Assembly (NCBI GenBank): GCA_036023115.1
Contig: JAYKKT010000055.1
Span: 10,353,501-10,417,500, forward strand
DNA length: 64,000 bases
Direction: 5' to 3'
Source: Brasenia schreberi
Taxonomy: Eukaryota > Streptophyta > Magnoliopsida > Nymphaeales > Cabombaceae
Part shown: positions 44,640 to 57,170 of the stretch, piece after piece
Layout: the number at the start of each line of letters is the position of its first letter
How positions within the stretch are numbered: the stretch's first letter is position 1
Notes under the pieces: model-generated
Database searches by the model: none
Told to the model about the DNA's origin: nothing
Seen by the model: only the letters and a program-made list of their open reading frames with translations
Position numbers and translations under genes: made by a program

Positions 44640-47600
44640 TCCAACTTGGCAAGAGTTTTCTTAAACCCATTAACTAGAACTAATTTAGTAGGAATATCTG
44701 CCAATTGATCCCCCGAACGTACATGAATCAGGTTGAAAATCCCTTGGAAACATTTTTCTCTGATAAAGTGGCAATCTATTTCAATATGTTTGGTTCTTTA
44801 ATGAAAGAGTGGATTCAAGGCTATTTGAAGAGCAGTTTTACTATCAGTAAAGAAGTTAATTGGAATATTTCCTTTCAAACCAATCTCTTCAAGGAGTGAT
44901 GTAATCCATAAACCTTCACACATGCCTAGAATAATAGCGCGATACTCAACCTTTGCACTTCACCTGGCCACCACAGGTTGCTTCTTACTTTTTCACGATA
45001 CGATATTACCTCCTAAACATACCATATAACCAGAGGTTGACTTTCTGTCGACTTTGGAGTCTACCCAATCAACATCTGAATAAATCTTCATATCAAGTGT
45101 CGAGTATGGAGCATATAGTAAGTCGTAAGTAATCTATGATTTCAAGTATCTGATGATATGAAACATTGTACTCATGTGATGTTTTGATGAGGAGTGCATC
45201 CATATACTAACATATACAACTACAAAACTAATGTCAGGTCTTATAATAGTAACATATATCAACTTTCCCACTAATCTCTGGTATTTGTCAACGTTTTCAT
45301 ATGGTTCTGTAGAATCATCATTATTTTCTTTTTGGATTTCAATTAGAGTAGAACATATTCTAATCCTCCATTTTTTTTTCCTTCAGTAAATCTAGAATAT
45401 ATTTTCTTTAACTTAGAAATAAACAATCTTTTGTGTGAATCACTTCTATTCCCAAGAAGTAATGTAATCTCTCCAAATCCTTCAAGTCAAATAATGCACT
45501 TAGTTGTTTTTTTAGAATAACTATGCCTTCTGTATCATCACCTTTAATGATGATATCATCAATATATACCAATAGCACAATAGTTTTCTGCCCTTGGTTG
45601 ATAAATAGTGTATGATCACTAACACAGTGTTTGAAACCTAAATTCACAACACTGTCACTGAATTTTCCAAACCATGCTCGTGGGGATTGTTTTAAATCAT
45701 AAATCGATTTCTTTAGTTTGCATACCTTGCTCGACTTTTGTTCATGAACATACCCAAGTGGTAAATCTATGTAAATATCTTCCATGAGATCTCCCTGAAG
45801 AAAGACATTCTTAACATCCAATTGCCATAGTTCCTGTCCTTTATTGACAGTCACACTTAAAATAATTCTAATGGTGTTCATTTTCGCCACTGATGCAAAG
45901 GTTTTTGTATAATCGATGTCATATGACTGACTGTAACCCTTAGCTACTAATCTTGCTTTATATCTCTCTATATTCTCATTAGCCTTATACTTTACTGAAA
46001 ACACCCATTTGCATTCCATTGTCTTCCTCTCTGGTGGTAGATCTACAAGTTCCCACGTTTTGTTTTGTACAAGTACTACAATTTTTTCTTCCATTATTGC
46101 TTTCCACTCCGAATGTTGCCTTGCTTCTTCAAATGTTTTTGAAATATAAGTATTATCTGCATTCATCACAAAAAATTGATACTCTTTGCGATAATTAGAA
46201 TATGACACCATCTTTTGTAATGAATATTTTGTAACTTCACGTTTTTCCTTTCGAAGTGCAATATTTAAATCACTCAATTCACTATCAGAATTATGAGAAC
46301 TTACCTTAAAAGGAGTCAGATCTGATTCAGGGTAAGGATTTTTATTCAGAGTAGTCGACTGATGCAGGAGAAATGCATTTCTTTCACCTCTAGTATATAC
46401 CTGTCATTTCTTATCTTGAGGGAGTCACATCTACTCTTTTCTTTCAAGCACTAGTTGAGTTTCAATTGGTGGAAGTGGTATCACATTAGGAGAATGTATG
46501 TCTAATGGAAGAACTTACTGCATGTTATAAAATGGTGTCTCTTCATTGAAGGTAACATCCATTGTAACATATGATTTTCTTCTGACAGGGTCATAACACT
46601 TGTACCCCTTCTGAGTATAAGAGTATCCCAAGAAAATGCATTTGACTGATCTTGCATCTAGTTTATCTCTCAAACCATGATGAATATGAATGAAGAACGT
46701 ACATCCAAACACTCTTGGAAGTACTCTTGGAAGTACTCTTGGAAGTAGATGAAACTGTTTATAGGAAGGACATAAGGAATGAAATGGAGTACTACCATTG
46801 AGAACCTTACTTGGCATACAATTTATAAGAAAAACTGCTGTTAAAACCACTTCACCCCAATAACATTTTGGAATATTATATCCAACTAAAAGAGTTCTAG
46901 TAACCTTTAGAATATGTTTATTTTTTCTTTCAAAAACACCATTTTGTTGTAGAGAATAGGTACATGAGGTCTGGTGCAACATCCCATAATTTAGGAAATA
47001 TGAATGAAGTGATTGAGACATAAATTTACCACCATTACCACTGCAAAAAATTTTAATGGTACGTTGAAATTGAGTATGCACAAACTAACAGTATATGAAA
47101 AGGATATTCTTCACTTCATCCTTAGTTTTCATGAGATATATTATAGTATATCTAATATAATCATCAATGAATGAGATAAAGTATTTATATCCGTGCAATG
47201 AAGTAATAGAGCAGGGACCCCAAATATCAGAATGAACAATCTCAAAAGAAATGGAGGATTTTTCTTCACTCGAAGGAAAAGAAATCTGATGATGTTTTGC
47301 CTTCTACTAGGTTTCACAATTCAAATTTAAATCATTACAATAAACAAATTCAGGTAATAACATCCTAATTTTAGATAAAGATAAATGACCCAGTCTCTAG
47401 TGCCACAAAGGTAGCTCCCTCTTCTGTTTTTCTGTAATGATTGCTCATTGCATTGCTGCTTTCTTATTTTCCTCACAAAATTATAGGCATCTCCTCACAC
47501 TACCCCGACCAAAGATCATCCCCATCCTCAGTTCCTGAAAGAAACATCTAGTAGAATAAAAACTTATACGACATTTCATATCTTTTGTAATGACAAAGAC

Positions 47601-47711
47601 TGATAATAAATTTACTGAGATATTGGAAACATGTAAAACATTTTTCAATATGCCAAAAGGTGTAGTAATACTCCATTTTCTAGTTATAGGAGTGTGCGAG
47701 TCATCTGTCAC
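44640..47711 (-). pseudogene. copia 3 pol: integrase, RT and RNase H
   Basis: Integrase: 47711-47481 holds the zinc-region start (VLHVSNISVNLLSV). 47081-46515 carries the core with IKIFCSGNGGKFMS, where the usual SDNGGEF Asp is Gly, and QQNGVFERKNKHIL with the catalytic Glu kept. Its end reads CIFLGYSYTQKGYKCYDPVR. RT: 46277-45408 with EARQHSEWKAIMEEKIVVLV, CKWVFSVKYKANENIERYKA, LDVKNVFLQGDLMEDIYIDL and catalytic VYIDDIII. RNase H continues to about 44640 (HIEIDCHFI, VRSGDQLADIPTKLVLVNGF) with stops and shifts. The RT frame is intact over 289 codons, but loss of an integrase Asp and the frame breaks make this copy non-autonomous. Confidence 0.88.
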
Positions 47712-47748
47712 CCTAATGTTAATTCATTCTTCAGTCAACTCATAGTTA

Positions 47749-48926
47749 TCAAAAAAATCTTCTACTGACCATGTGATTTGTGGCACCAGAATCAATAACG
47801 CATATCTTAGAATAAGGAATAAATATATTACCTTTAACCATAAATGAGAATGGATATGCCATTGTTGCTTGAGAATCAATATTAGAGAAAGTAGATAGAA
47901 TATGTGAATCGGTCAAGCGAGCTTTGAGTAACTCAATCTCTTTCTTCATATCAGCCAACGAGGTTGCACTGTTTTCAATATTCTGTTTGTCACTTTGGTC
48001 ACTGCTGAGATAAGCTTTATTAGATTTATTCTGAAAATAAGTAGGTCTGCCAACTAATTCCCAACATGTCTCTTTTGTATATCGCGATTTTCCACGATGA
48101 GAAGTGGTTAATTTTTCTTTTTCTTCAGGAGTAAGTGAGGATTTACCCCTGCTATGTCCATAACCTCCTCTTCCACGAGAGAATGAAGGAGTAGAAGTGT
48201 TTCTTCCCACAAATACAGTGGTCTCGAAACTAATTTTGGTTTTCTTCTCTAAATGTTTCTTGTCTTCTTCCCGAAGTAAAAGAGAGTACACAGTGCTCAA
48301 GGAGGAAAGCTCTTCTCTGCTAAGGATATTATTTTTTACGGCCTCATACTATGAAGAGATGCCCTATAAGAGATCAAATATTTTCTATTCTTCAAACTCG
48401 TCATTATGCTCTTGTGTGCAACTTTGACATTTTGTCTTAGAATAAAGTTGTAATTCTTCTCATAGACCTCTGCGTTCTGCATAATACTCACTTATTGATC
48501 TTCCTCCCTTTCTGCATTTTCTAATCTTCTCAATAAAATCATATTCTTTTGCTATATTCTTCATTTAAGCATAGGCATCCTTAACTGCTAACCAAATATT
48601 CTTAGCAGTTTCTAAAAACATGAATGTACTATTGATTGAATAAGCCATGCACTAACCAGTGCATTCTCCCTACGTCATCGTGAATAAAGATAATCTGTAG
48701 TAAGAGGTTGGGGTATGTCGCCAGTTAAGTAGTCCCATCGCCCCCTGACCATTACTGCTAGTTCTATGGATCTAACCCACTGAAGGTAGTTCTTGCCATC
48801 TAACTTCATATTTGTGATTTGAAACACATCTCTCTTGTTTGAGAGATTGTATTCACTTCCATCTCCTATCTTATTCCTTTCCATTATTATTAGAATATAA
48901 TCCCTTGATGGATTCGTGTTTGTCAA
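47749..48926 (-). pseudogene. copia 3 gag and protease
   Basis: Gag starts at 48926 (MTNTNPSRDYILIIMERNKI) and contains MKLDGKNYLQWVRSIELAVM and GRWDYLTGDIPQP, the standard copia gag N-terminal pattern. Stops break it between 48675 and 48300. The frame 48300-47749 continues with an RGRGGYGHSRGKSS basic stretch, KETCWELVGRP, where a CCHC knuckle would usually lie, and then the protease active site CVIDSGATNHMV (DSG intact). Confidence 0.85.
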
Positions 48927-49387
48927 ACCTTTACCTTAGAAGACACTGAACCTGATTACACAATTATGTGATGTTCCAGTGTTAAAGAATAAGTATGATA
49001 CTTAATCCTTACACCAATAATATTAGTACCCACAACTTGCAGCTAAGATCGTTGTGTGATGTAATGAATGTATATTAAATATGCAATTTTAAAAACAATT
49101 CCACAAAAAAGCTGCCAACCAAAGAGCTTCACTTGTAGACCTCTGAAAATTGGTACCCTTCAATGTGAAATACCATTTAGTTTTCATGTGAAGCCAGGAT
49201 CTTTAAACATCAATATTCCATACCATGAATAGACTAAAAGATGCTGAATAAAAAATACTCAGGAGGAATCGACGATTGTATCTGAACATCGACAACTTGT
49301 TGGAATCATGTTCACGTCTCAGCAGTCATGAAGATATCACGCTCGCTCCACCTCAGTCACGGTTTCTATCCAAAAGTTCTGATACCA

Positions 49388-49733
49388 TGTGGATTTTTGT
49401 GTGAGATGCATCAACATTGAATTTAATTACAGACTGGAGATAAAGAAAAAATCATAGGTGCAAGTCGTCGCCACCATGGTTTCCATCTCCTATTTTTCTT
49501 ATTCATTCACTTACCCTAATTACAAATTTAAGACTTTATATAGGTACCAACCTAACTTAAATGACCTAAGTACCCCTAATTAGTGACTAATCCTACCTAA
49601 TTCCTAGTGGATCGGATCATGATCCATTGGGATCCGAACTACTTACAAACATAACCATAAATATAGCTCCATAACAGTAACAGAAACTTCAACTTCAACT
49701 TAAAAAACTTAAACTTCAACTTGGTCTCCAACA
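49388..49733 (-). repeat. 5' LTR of copia 3
   Basis: Right-hand LTR; on the minus strand TGTTGGAGACC...ATCCACA, 346 bp, intact TG...CA ends. The primer site abuts it at 49387. Confidence 0.92.
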
Positions 49734-49738
49734 ATGAC

Positions 49739-52619
49739 AACTCCTAATTGTTGATGGCCATAATGTCTCTTCAATTGTGGTCATGGACCCTCTTCCATAT
49801 TCCATGAACGACTTAGTGATTTCAAGCAAAACGTTCTTTAATAAACTTTATCACTTTTCATTTATAAAACTAATGCAAGAGGTAACACAACAAAAGAAGC
49901 CATTTCCCCCAACTCACACGAACATCCGAGAAAGGTGAATAAAAGCGAGATGAAACTGAAAAAGAGGTTACATCACAAAAGGAAAACAAATTATAGACAA
50001 TTGGTGTGTGTGTGTGTGCCTACTCTTTTCTCTCTGGTTTCTTCTATTGGTAAACCTCTTCAACGAGGCCGTGTCCAGCGATCCAAAGCCCAACGGTGAT
50101 CGCTCCTGCAGCAAATAAAAAAATTACTTACAACTATCACACATTCCAAGAAGTGAATGTGAATATGTGCGCCGATCAGCTTGAGAACTACACCCTAGAA
50201 CTTGCAGAGGGCTTCCATAGATGGATATCAGCAACTGAAGAGGTCAAGCCATTTCTGCTTCATGATATGGGAGTGACATCTCCCGGTATGGTTTCTCTTT
50301 CTTCTTAAGAGTAGATGTAACCGAGCTTAACCCATCCATTCGTTCACCAAAAAAAGAAAAGAATATGGCGTCTACCTATCTTAAATGCATCCAACCACAA
50401 CTGCACTCGATCGATATTTAGCTGAAAATTTTAAGATTCGAACTCATATGGTTTAACAAACCAAACAAGGAGCTGAACTATGTGCAACTCAGTTCATTTA
50501 CCAGTCCTAATCAACAATGGGTTCTTTGTAAAAGTTCCATAAGGCCCTTGAATCTAGTTCGGCAATCACCTTCTTATACGCTTTGTACCAACAAATTTCA
50601 AGGCTAGCTAGCACTCTCCTAGGCTTCCTCTTGCAATGAATTGCACCATCCTTCTTCGGAAACCCATTAAGTCACTTCCCCTTCTCATCTCTTATAAGCA
50701 TTACATCCATAAATTAGATCATTATCAAGTTACAAGCTAAGATCGGTGATCATATTATATCAACTCTTCGTACTTCTTTCATTCCACCAGCATGCAAAGG
50801 GCTGCCCACTCTCCCTCGGTCTCCTTTTCACAGACCTTGAGTAATCAAAACTTTTTTTATCTAAGACGTGCTACCATTTGATTAAAATGCCTATTAATTT
50901 ACTGCCTTTTCTCAAAGAAGTCGGCAGTTAAGGAGTAGAGAATGAGTTTCCCCTTGTGTATAGACTCACCTCTGGTATGGTTGATCATTGAAGATTTTCC
51001 TTTTACATCCTTTTTCCCTTACAACTTCAAATACATTCCTAGATGCAGTATCTACTAGCCAAGCGAACTGGAAAATCTTGAACTTACTGTAAGTGATGTA
51101 CATAACAATGACATGGATTAATGCTTGTTTCTGTTCCTTGTGAATTCTACACAGCAGTCAATTTGCTGGTTCATCTGTGTTGCAAGCTCCGTGCATCCCA
51201 CATAGCCAGTTCGCCATTGAGATATTGGGAATTATAATGGCCGGAGTTCCAGATCAAATGATGAAGAAAGTACATAATATCACCTGTGAAAGCAGTGATC
51301 GTAGAGGCTAAAGGTCGAATCAGAATAGCTGCATGATCAGGTTGCAATATTATAAGCAACGGGTCTCAGTTTCAAATCCTGCAGGTATCAGATTTAGCTC
51401 CACTACAGAGGACATCATGGCTAGAAGAAACAAGATCCGTTAGTATTAAACCATACAAACAGTAAGCAGCAGATTTGAAAGGGGATTAGCAATATTAGTA
51501 AATAACGCCTATTCCAAAAGTAGGGAAACGAAAACTAAATCAGAGAATGCAACCATAAGTGCCAGAAGGAGAAGACTCCATTGTAATGGCTATTTAAAAG
51601 GCCCTTGATTCTATTACTAGCTTTTAAGAACCAATCAATGTCAATTCACCATAAAGATCACCAGAGTCTATTCAAAGCTCTTATTGGGAATCACTTCTAT
51701 TGCTGCTTTCCACCAAAACACGAAGAAAGAGCTCTCATGCGGGCCTTTTCAAGCCTATCTATATCTGTCAAACACTTATACAGTTGGTATCCACATTCTT
51801 CTAAAAGGAAAATCTATCATGGATTTGTGAACGTCACCAGTACAGGGCTTATGTGATGCCCCAAGTTCCAAAGCTTCATATACAGCACTACGATGTTGTA
51901 CTACAAGCGTGCAAAAGTAAGATCCACCTATACTTCAGAGGAGACAATTATTGATCATTGCACGCTTCTCTATACAAATATGGGACTTAAAAACCGAGAT
52001 CCATGGTTAATAAGCTTGGCTAGAAAGTATAGAAGAAAGGAAAGAGAAAATGGTACAACTGTTGAAGTATTACTATGGAAACTCACGGAACCCAAGCCTC
52101 ACAAACTAGCAAATATGCAAACTACAGACGTATGGTCACCACATGATCCAACAACGACATGAAAACATTCATATTGAGCCCATGCAATTGGACGAAGGGG
52201 AAATTGTAAATAGCAAATAAGGCCCCTATCGCATAGGGAACCATATAAGAGAAACATACCATATCATACCATACAGTATGATACTGGATATTTTTATTTA
52301 TAGAGAAAATACTTTAAAAAATCAACACTTTTTGAACTCTTCCTGTTAAAATTTACTTATATATACATATATGTGTGTGTGTGTTTTTGTACTTACAGCA
52401 AATAAGCCATCCTGTTTTATAGAAGCTGGTAATGGATAACTCGATGGGACAATGAAGTAGTCGCCAATCTCCCATGTCCAGGCCTAATAAGCCTATCATT
52501 ATGGTAGCAAGCCCAAGGGGACTAAGATCATGCCTTGTACAGAAAAAACTTACATGTTACAGTATTCATATGATTCCCAAATGATATGGTTGTATGAGAA
52601 TGATACACGTGATGCAGCG
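49739..52619. other. copia 1 LTR remainder, then intergenic with possible minus-strand exons
   Basis: AACTCCTAATTGTTGATGGC at 49739 continues the old copia LTR interrupted at 44260; its end is not clear. The rest holds a (GT)n run at 50003-50018 and some minus-strand signals (50044-50105 and 50507-50671, see findings). Frames at 50096-50308, 51605-51856 and 51893-52162 are open on the plus strand, but I recognise no family and rate them unsupported. Confidence 0.4.
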
Positions 52620-53751
52620 ATACAACAACTAAGCCTTTTCCCATACTAGACGGGGTCGGCTACATGGATTCTTTGTTTCCATAGAGCCCTATCATGTGCC
52701 ATGTTAGCAGTTAACTCACAATAAGCTAGATCATTCTTTATTGTTTCTTTCCAACACTTTTGTGATCGTCCTCTATCTCTTTTAATACTTTCCAAATTTA
52801 GTTTTTCATATCTTGTTACAAGTTCTTCTTTTGATCTTCTTTCTATATATCCAAACCATCTTAAAAGATATTCTCTTATTTTAGCCTCTATTGGTGTCAC
52901 TCCTAATTTGTTTCTAATAACTTCATTATGTATATGATCTTTTCTTGTATGACTACTCATCCATCTTAACATCTTCATTTCTGTCACAAACATCTTTTGT
53001 ACATGTGGATGATTAACTGCCCAACACTCATAACCATAAAACATGACAGGTCTAATTGTTGCTCTATAATATTTACCTTTTAACTTTAATGGTATCTTCT
53101 TATCACAAGGAATACCTAATGCTCCTCTCCATTTTAACCAATAAGTATTAATTCTATGTGTAACATCTCCATCAATACTTTCATCACTCGGAAAAATTAA
53201 CCCTAGATATTTAAAACATTCCTTTTGGCGGATGCAATATGCGCTAATTTTAATTTCTATGTCCTCTGAAGTAATCAAATGATCAAACTTATATTTCATA
53301 TATTCTGTCTTTGTTTTACTAAGTTGGAGGCCTTTGTTTTCTAATGTTTCTCTCCATAGTTCCAATTTTCAAACTCCTCCACTAACACAATGTCATCTGC
53401 AAATAACATGCACCAAGGTACTTCATCTTGAATATGTTTTGTTAACTCATCAATCACCATTATAAATAAGTATGGACTTAAAGTTGATCCTTGATGTAAC
53501 CCAATATTAACTTCAAAGAAGTCTGTCATTGCTTTATGAGTCCTCACACATGTTTTTGCACCATCGTACATGTCTCTTATAAGGTTAATGTATGTCATTG
53601 GGATATCTCTTTTTTCCAAGATTCTCCAAAGAACCTCCCTCGGTACCCTATCGTAAGTTTTTTCTAGGTCAATAAATATCATGTGAAGGTCTTTCTTTTT
53701 TGCGCTAAAATGTTCCATAAGACGTCTGAAAAGGTGAATTGCTTCAATAAT
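52620..53751 (-). mobile_element. RTE-type LINE, 5'-truncated (copy D)
   Basis: Minus strand, with a short 3' tail at 52620 (TACAACAACTAAGCC on plus). Frames 53718-53341 ([20 protein letters not shown] ... [11 protein letters not shown], catalytic box intact) and 53365-52646 ([20 protein letters not shown] to the C-terminus RIHVADPV). A deletion of about 20 bases at 53370, removing the equivalent of CKEKVNRK in copy B, shifts the frame just after the catalytic box. The 5' end is cut at about 53751; no target duplication was recognised. Confidence 0.85.
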
Positions 53752-55189
53752 AGAAGAACTTCATGATAAATGAGTGATACAAGTACCGGGATTGCATGTA
53801 GGTACGATACAATATTTAGCAAAGTGGTGCATGAATCTCCTCCCTCAACCGATTGGATATAAGAACTTCAGCGCTGCTCTTTCACAGCACCTCTAGATCG
53901 GATAAATGAGTGTTTGCAGCTTCTTACAACACTTCAAACAAAGTATATAGGATTGATTCCACTGGAATTCCTAAAAGTCCAAACCCTTGCTTCGAGTGTA
54001 AATAATTCATGAAAGGAAGGGGTCAACATGTGGTAATAAAGAAGCTGAAAAACTGAAAAAGCATTTTATTTAAGTATGAACTTCCACATTTTTGTAAGCC
54101 CCATATATGCCATTACCAGAAACTCACTAGACCACAAAATATGTTTGCCAACTCAACTTTCGATAAATTCTTTTGAACGATGTGGGGAAGGATTTATCTA
54201 TAACCATATCTCTAATTGTAGAATCATCATTGACACGTCAAAGATGAGATGAATCAGCAGAAACTATGACATTTGAGCATCTAATAAAGGAACATACTTC
54301 CAGATTGATGAAACATCCCCATTTACAATTTCCCACTACTTAAAAGCAAATACTGAAAATGAAGAATATAAGCTCTTGGACATAGTTGTAGGTTCAAGTA
54401 TTGAATATGGATGGTCCAACTCAAATTCAACAATATGTCAAAATCCAGAACCTGTAAGATCCCATTGACAAAAGCGAATATAGAATAACCTGTACCTAGA
54501 AGCAATTAAGAAGCACTCACCTTCATTCCATTGTCACCGAAAGTAGAGCTGTTCATCAGAAACAAAGGAAGAGGAGGGGAGGGAAAAGCTATCTTGTTGG
54601 AATAGCCATTAAGTTGTGGAACATAGAATGAGTACGCTTCAAAGCATGATAAGAATTACAAGTAACTTTTCATCCAAAGTTTCTATACAAAGTATAGCAC
54701 CTATGCTTCTATTTTCCACAACAACTACTACTTGCTATTGCATGAACTTGAAAAAGAATAATTGCATGGCAGCCAAAATCATGGGTATCCTTATTATTGA
54801 TACATTGTGAAACAGCATAATTAAGAACGGTTAGTAAATTATGTCCGTGAACTCAATGCCTGCAGAATAGGATTACATTTGAAACTGGATGGATAAACCT
54901 GTTACGAAAAGTAGCATCCCAAAGAGCAAAACAATAACAGAGCATAAAGATACATTACCACAGTTATTTGCCTCTCTAAGTAAAGAAAAGAAATAGACAT
55001 CTTCGAAACATGATGAGCGATATCAAAAACTTGATCATTACAACCATTGATTCTCTTGAACTAGTTTGCTAATCTCATATTTCAGAATGTTTACAGAAGG
55101 TAAGACAAGATGGACAAAAAGAAATTGATCAAGTTCAAGTGTGAAATGGCATTGCTATTCTGATCATCAACAAAAACTATTCAAAAGAA
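53752..55189. other. Downstream of presenilin; no gene established
   Basis: Probably includes the 3' untranslated region of the presenilin gene near 55189. A possible first exon on the minus strand (54556-54521) with a strong donor is discussed in the findings. Confidence 0.4.
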
Positions 55190-56512
55190 TCAAAACATCA
55201 ACAATCTTGTGGATGTACCAACAGCAAATGGTTCTATCAAGAACCGGGTCAGAAAGTAGAAAATGACGCCCAATATGATTGAGATAGGAAGTGCAGGCAG
55301 AGCATGATGGCAGATGGATAACAGTATGAGCGTGCATCCAAGACCACATATGATTGCAATATAGCATGCATACACGGTCATGAGATCATACATAGCAGCT
55401 CTAGCAACAAGAACACTATAGAAAACAAAATCCCCAAGTCCCAATTTGATGCCTTGGGAAGTTTCCACAACATTGTCTCCCATCCTGTGACTCTCATTCT
55501 CCATATCTATAACTGTATGACTGACCAAAGGAGATGTCTCCTCATCAATTCTCTCAAACTCTGTGTTGAATGGTCTAGAAGGAAAATCTTCAATTTGTTG
55601 TACATTTCTGTGATTGCTATATGTAATATCAGAGGGTTGTTCCTCATATGAAGTCCTCTGACATTTGCCACTTTCTAAAGAAAGTGGGAGCTCTTCACGG
55701 CTTCTTGCTGGCTGAAGTTCCACTGCAGATTGTGCTCCAGAACTAGGAAGTCTAGGATTCCCCTCTCTAACTGGCACTGAAGCCGTGACAACCCCAACCA
55801 AAAGATTTAGTGGAGAATCTTCACGGCGTAAAACCGTAGGCCTTGCTTCATATACCAGGGCTGGAAGATCTTCATCCCTACTAGAAGCAAGTTCAACCAG
55901 AAGCTTCAGTGGACCACCAGGTGCCAATACAGCAACCAAATCATACAAAGCCAGTGCAACTAACATCACCCAAGTAGTCCATTCAGGAAGCTTTGTAAAC
56001 CAGGCAGCCACTATCACCCCAAATATGATCATGTAAACCTGCCTGACCAGGATGGGAACCCCTCTCGAAAAAACCGAGAGTGTGCCCACGATGCAGAAGT
56101 TGTAAAGTAATATCGAGCACGTTATCACATCAACAGGAATGGAGAAATGCTGAATAATGGATAAGAAAATGGAGCCCCCCATAGATCCAAGGATGACAAA
56201 CGTCGAGAATCGCATATAATTCTTCAGAAAATTGGTGCATCTATAATAATAAAGCAAAACCAACAAGAAGGTAATTGCAGCAATCATTGTGACAAAAACC
56301 ACAGCATTCAAAATGGCTCCTTCAAATTTCTCCATATTCGAGTCAGTGGGCTTTTCTGTGTAAACCAGGGTAGCTGCTGTGCTGATTGGGGATTCAGAAC
56401 CTTGTGGGATGATGGTATGGACTAGAAGAACCACAAGAAACATACACATCGAAACCGGCGCAATCACGCCAATAATTTCGCGGCCCAGTGTTTCGATAAT
56501 ACTTTCGTCCAT
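55190..56512 (-). CDS. Presenilin (intramembrane aspartyl protease, gamma-secretase catalytic subunit family)
   Basis: Uninterrupted frame of 440 codons, MDESIIETLGREIIGVIAPV to STRLLMF*. Presenilins are multi-pass membrane proteases; plants have intronless presenilin genes of similar length, located in endomembranes (family knowledge). Hydrophobic segments lie at about residues 13-35, 66-90, 101-121, 127-148, 155-171, 177-197, 362-380, 382-402 and 405-428, giving the nine-helix layout. The catalytic aspartates are D191 in ALYDLVAVLAPGGP and D361 in KLGLGDFVFY (GxGD). The PAL motif is at 406-408 (HALPALP). Between them, residues about 205-350 form the long hydrophilic loop, rich in Ser, Glu and Arg, where presenilins are cleaved during maturation. 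No break or missing key residue. The start fits the conserved N-terminus; a possible 5' leader intron lies at 56723-56537 (GTGAGT ... CTTAG). Confidence 0.95.
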   Translation of the reverse strand: MDESIIETLGREIIGVIAPVSMCMFLVVLLVHTIIPQGSESPISTAATLVYTEKPTDSNMEKFEGAILNAVVFVTMIAAITFLLVLLYYYRCTNFLKNYMRFSTFVILGSMGGSIFLSIIQHFSIPVDVITCSILLYNFCIVGTLSVFSRGVPILVRQVYMIIFGVIVAAWFTKLPEWTTWVMLVALALYDLVAVLAPGGPLKLLVELASSRDEDLPALVYEARPTVLRREDSPLNLLVGVVTASVPVREGNPRLPSSGAQSAVELQPARSREELPLSLESGKCQRTSYEEQPSDITYSNHRNVQQIEDFPSRPFNTEFERIDEETSPLVSHTVIDMENESHRMGDNVVETSQGIKLGLGDFVFYSVLVARAAMYDLMTVYACYIAIICGLGCTLILLSICHHALPALPISIILGVIFYFLTRFLIEPFAVGTSTRLLMF

Positions 56513-56807
56513 GATCTCTAATACCTCCTTCAGTTCCTAAGTTTAGGATTTACAAATTTATCATCTAAAACATATCCTCCACTTCTCCTCACAAGGGTAA
56601 TGGCGAAAACTGAACTTCGACGGCTTCCAAACCCAGAATCGGGAGTTTGAAGACAAGAATAATCGTTTAAATCAAAGTATATTCAAATCTTGCACGGAGA
56701 AAGAGGATGAGAGACATACTCACGAGAATCGGTAACTCGGGGCGGCTATAGGGATTAATCTCTACCTCGAATTGCAGGGCTCAGACGTATCACGACCCCG
56801 TCGCCAT

Positions 56808-56840
<33 letters not shown>

Positions 56841-56847
56841 AGAGAGA
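56808..56847. repeat. (GA)n run in the presenilin 5' region
   Basis: GA repeat with AAAG interruptions, about 300 bases upstream of the start codon; on the gene strand it reads as CT. Such CT-rich leader or promoter tracts are common in plants; function here is unknown. Confidence 0.85.
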
Positions 56848-57170
56848 CCGGTGGCAGCCTTCAAACATGGGACGCAATAACTACCGGTTGGTGTGTGAAA
56901 TCCCGCGAACGAAAGGGTTAAGCCCTGAGTCTAGTCGAATCCGGCAACAGTCAACCTGCTCCTTGCCCTGTAAAAATGGCACGCACCTGATGCGAATCAT
57001 AAGTTCATTTCAGTTGAGGCCATAGATAAGTTCAGCTGCAGCAACGGAGCACACTTTAATAACGGTGAACCGGGTCCTTATCTTTCCGTCAAACAAATAA
57101 AAACAAGTCCTTTATCTTGCTCCATGGTTCAAACTACACATGTAAATTTGCTCCCCCTCTCTCTCTCTCT

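Larger units (their letters stand above)
44256..49738 (-). mobile_element. Complete Ty1/copia element (copia 3) nested in copia 1, with 5-bp target duplication
   Basis: The element body is 44261-49733. ATGAC flanks it at 44256-44260 and 49734-49738. LTRs of 344 and 346 bp differ at about 18 sites plus small indels by hand count (about 95% identity). On the minus strand the order is LTR, primer site TGGTATCAGAAC (49387-49376, initiator Met tRNA type), gag, protease, integrase, RT, RNase H, purine-rich TTGAGGGGGCG (44615-44605), LTR: the copia order. Stops interrupt the polyprotein in several places. It is the youngest complete element in the window. Confidence 0.93.

Noticed and set aside
50096..50308. 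Plus-strand frame MIAPAANKKITYNYHTFQEV...
   Set aside because: Possible coding appearance, but no splice context, no known domain, and it overlaps a better minus-strand acceptor signal. Not enough to call a gene.
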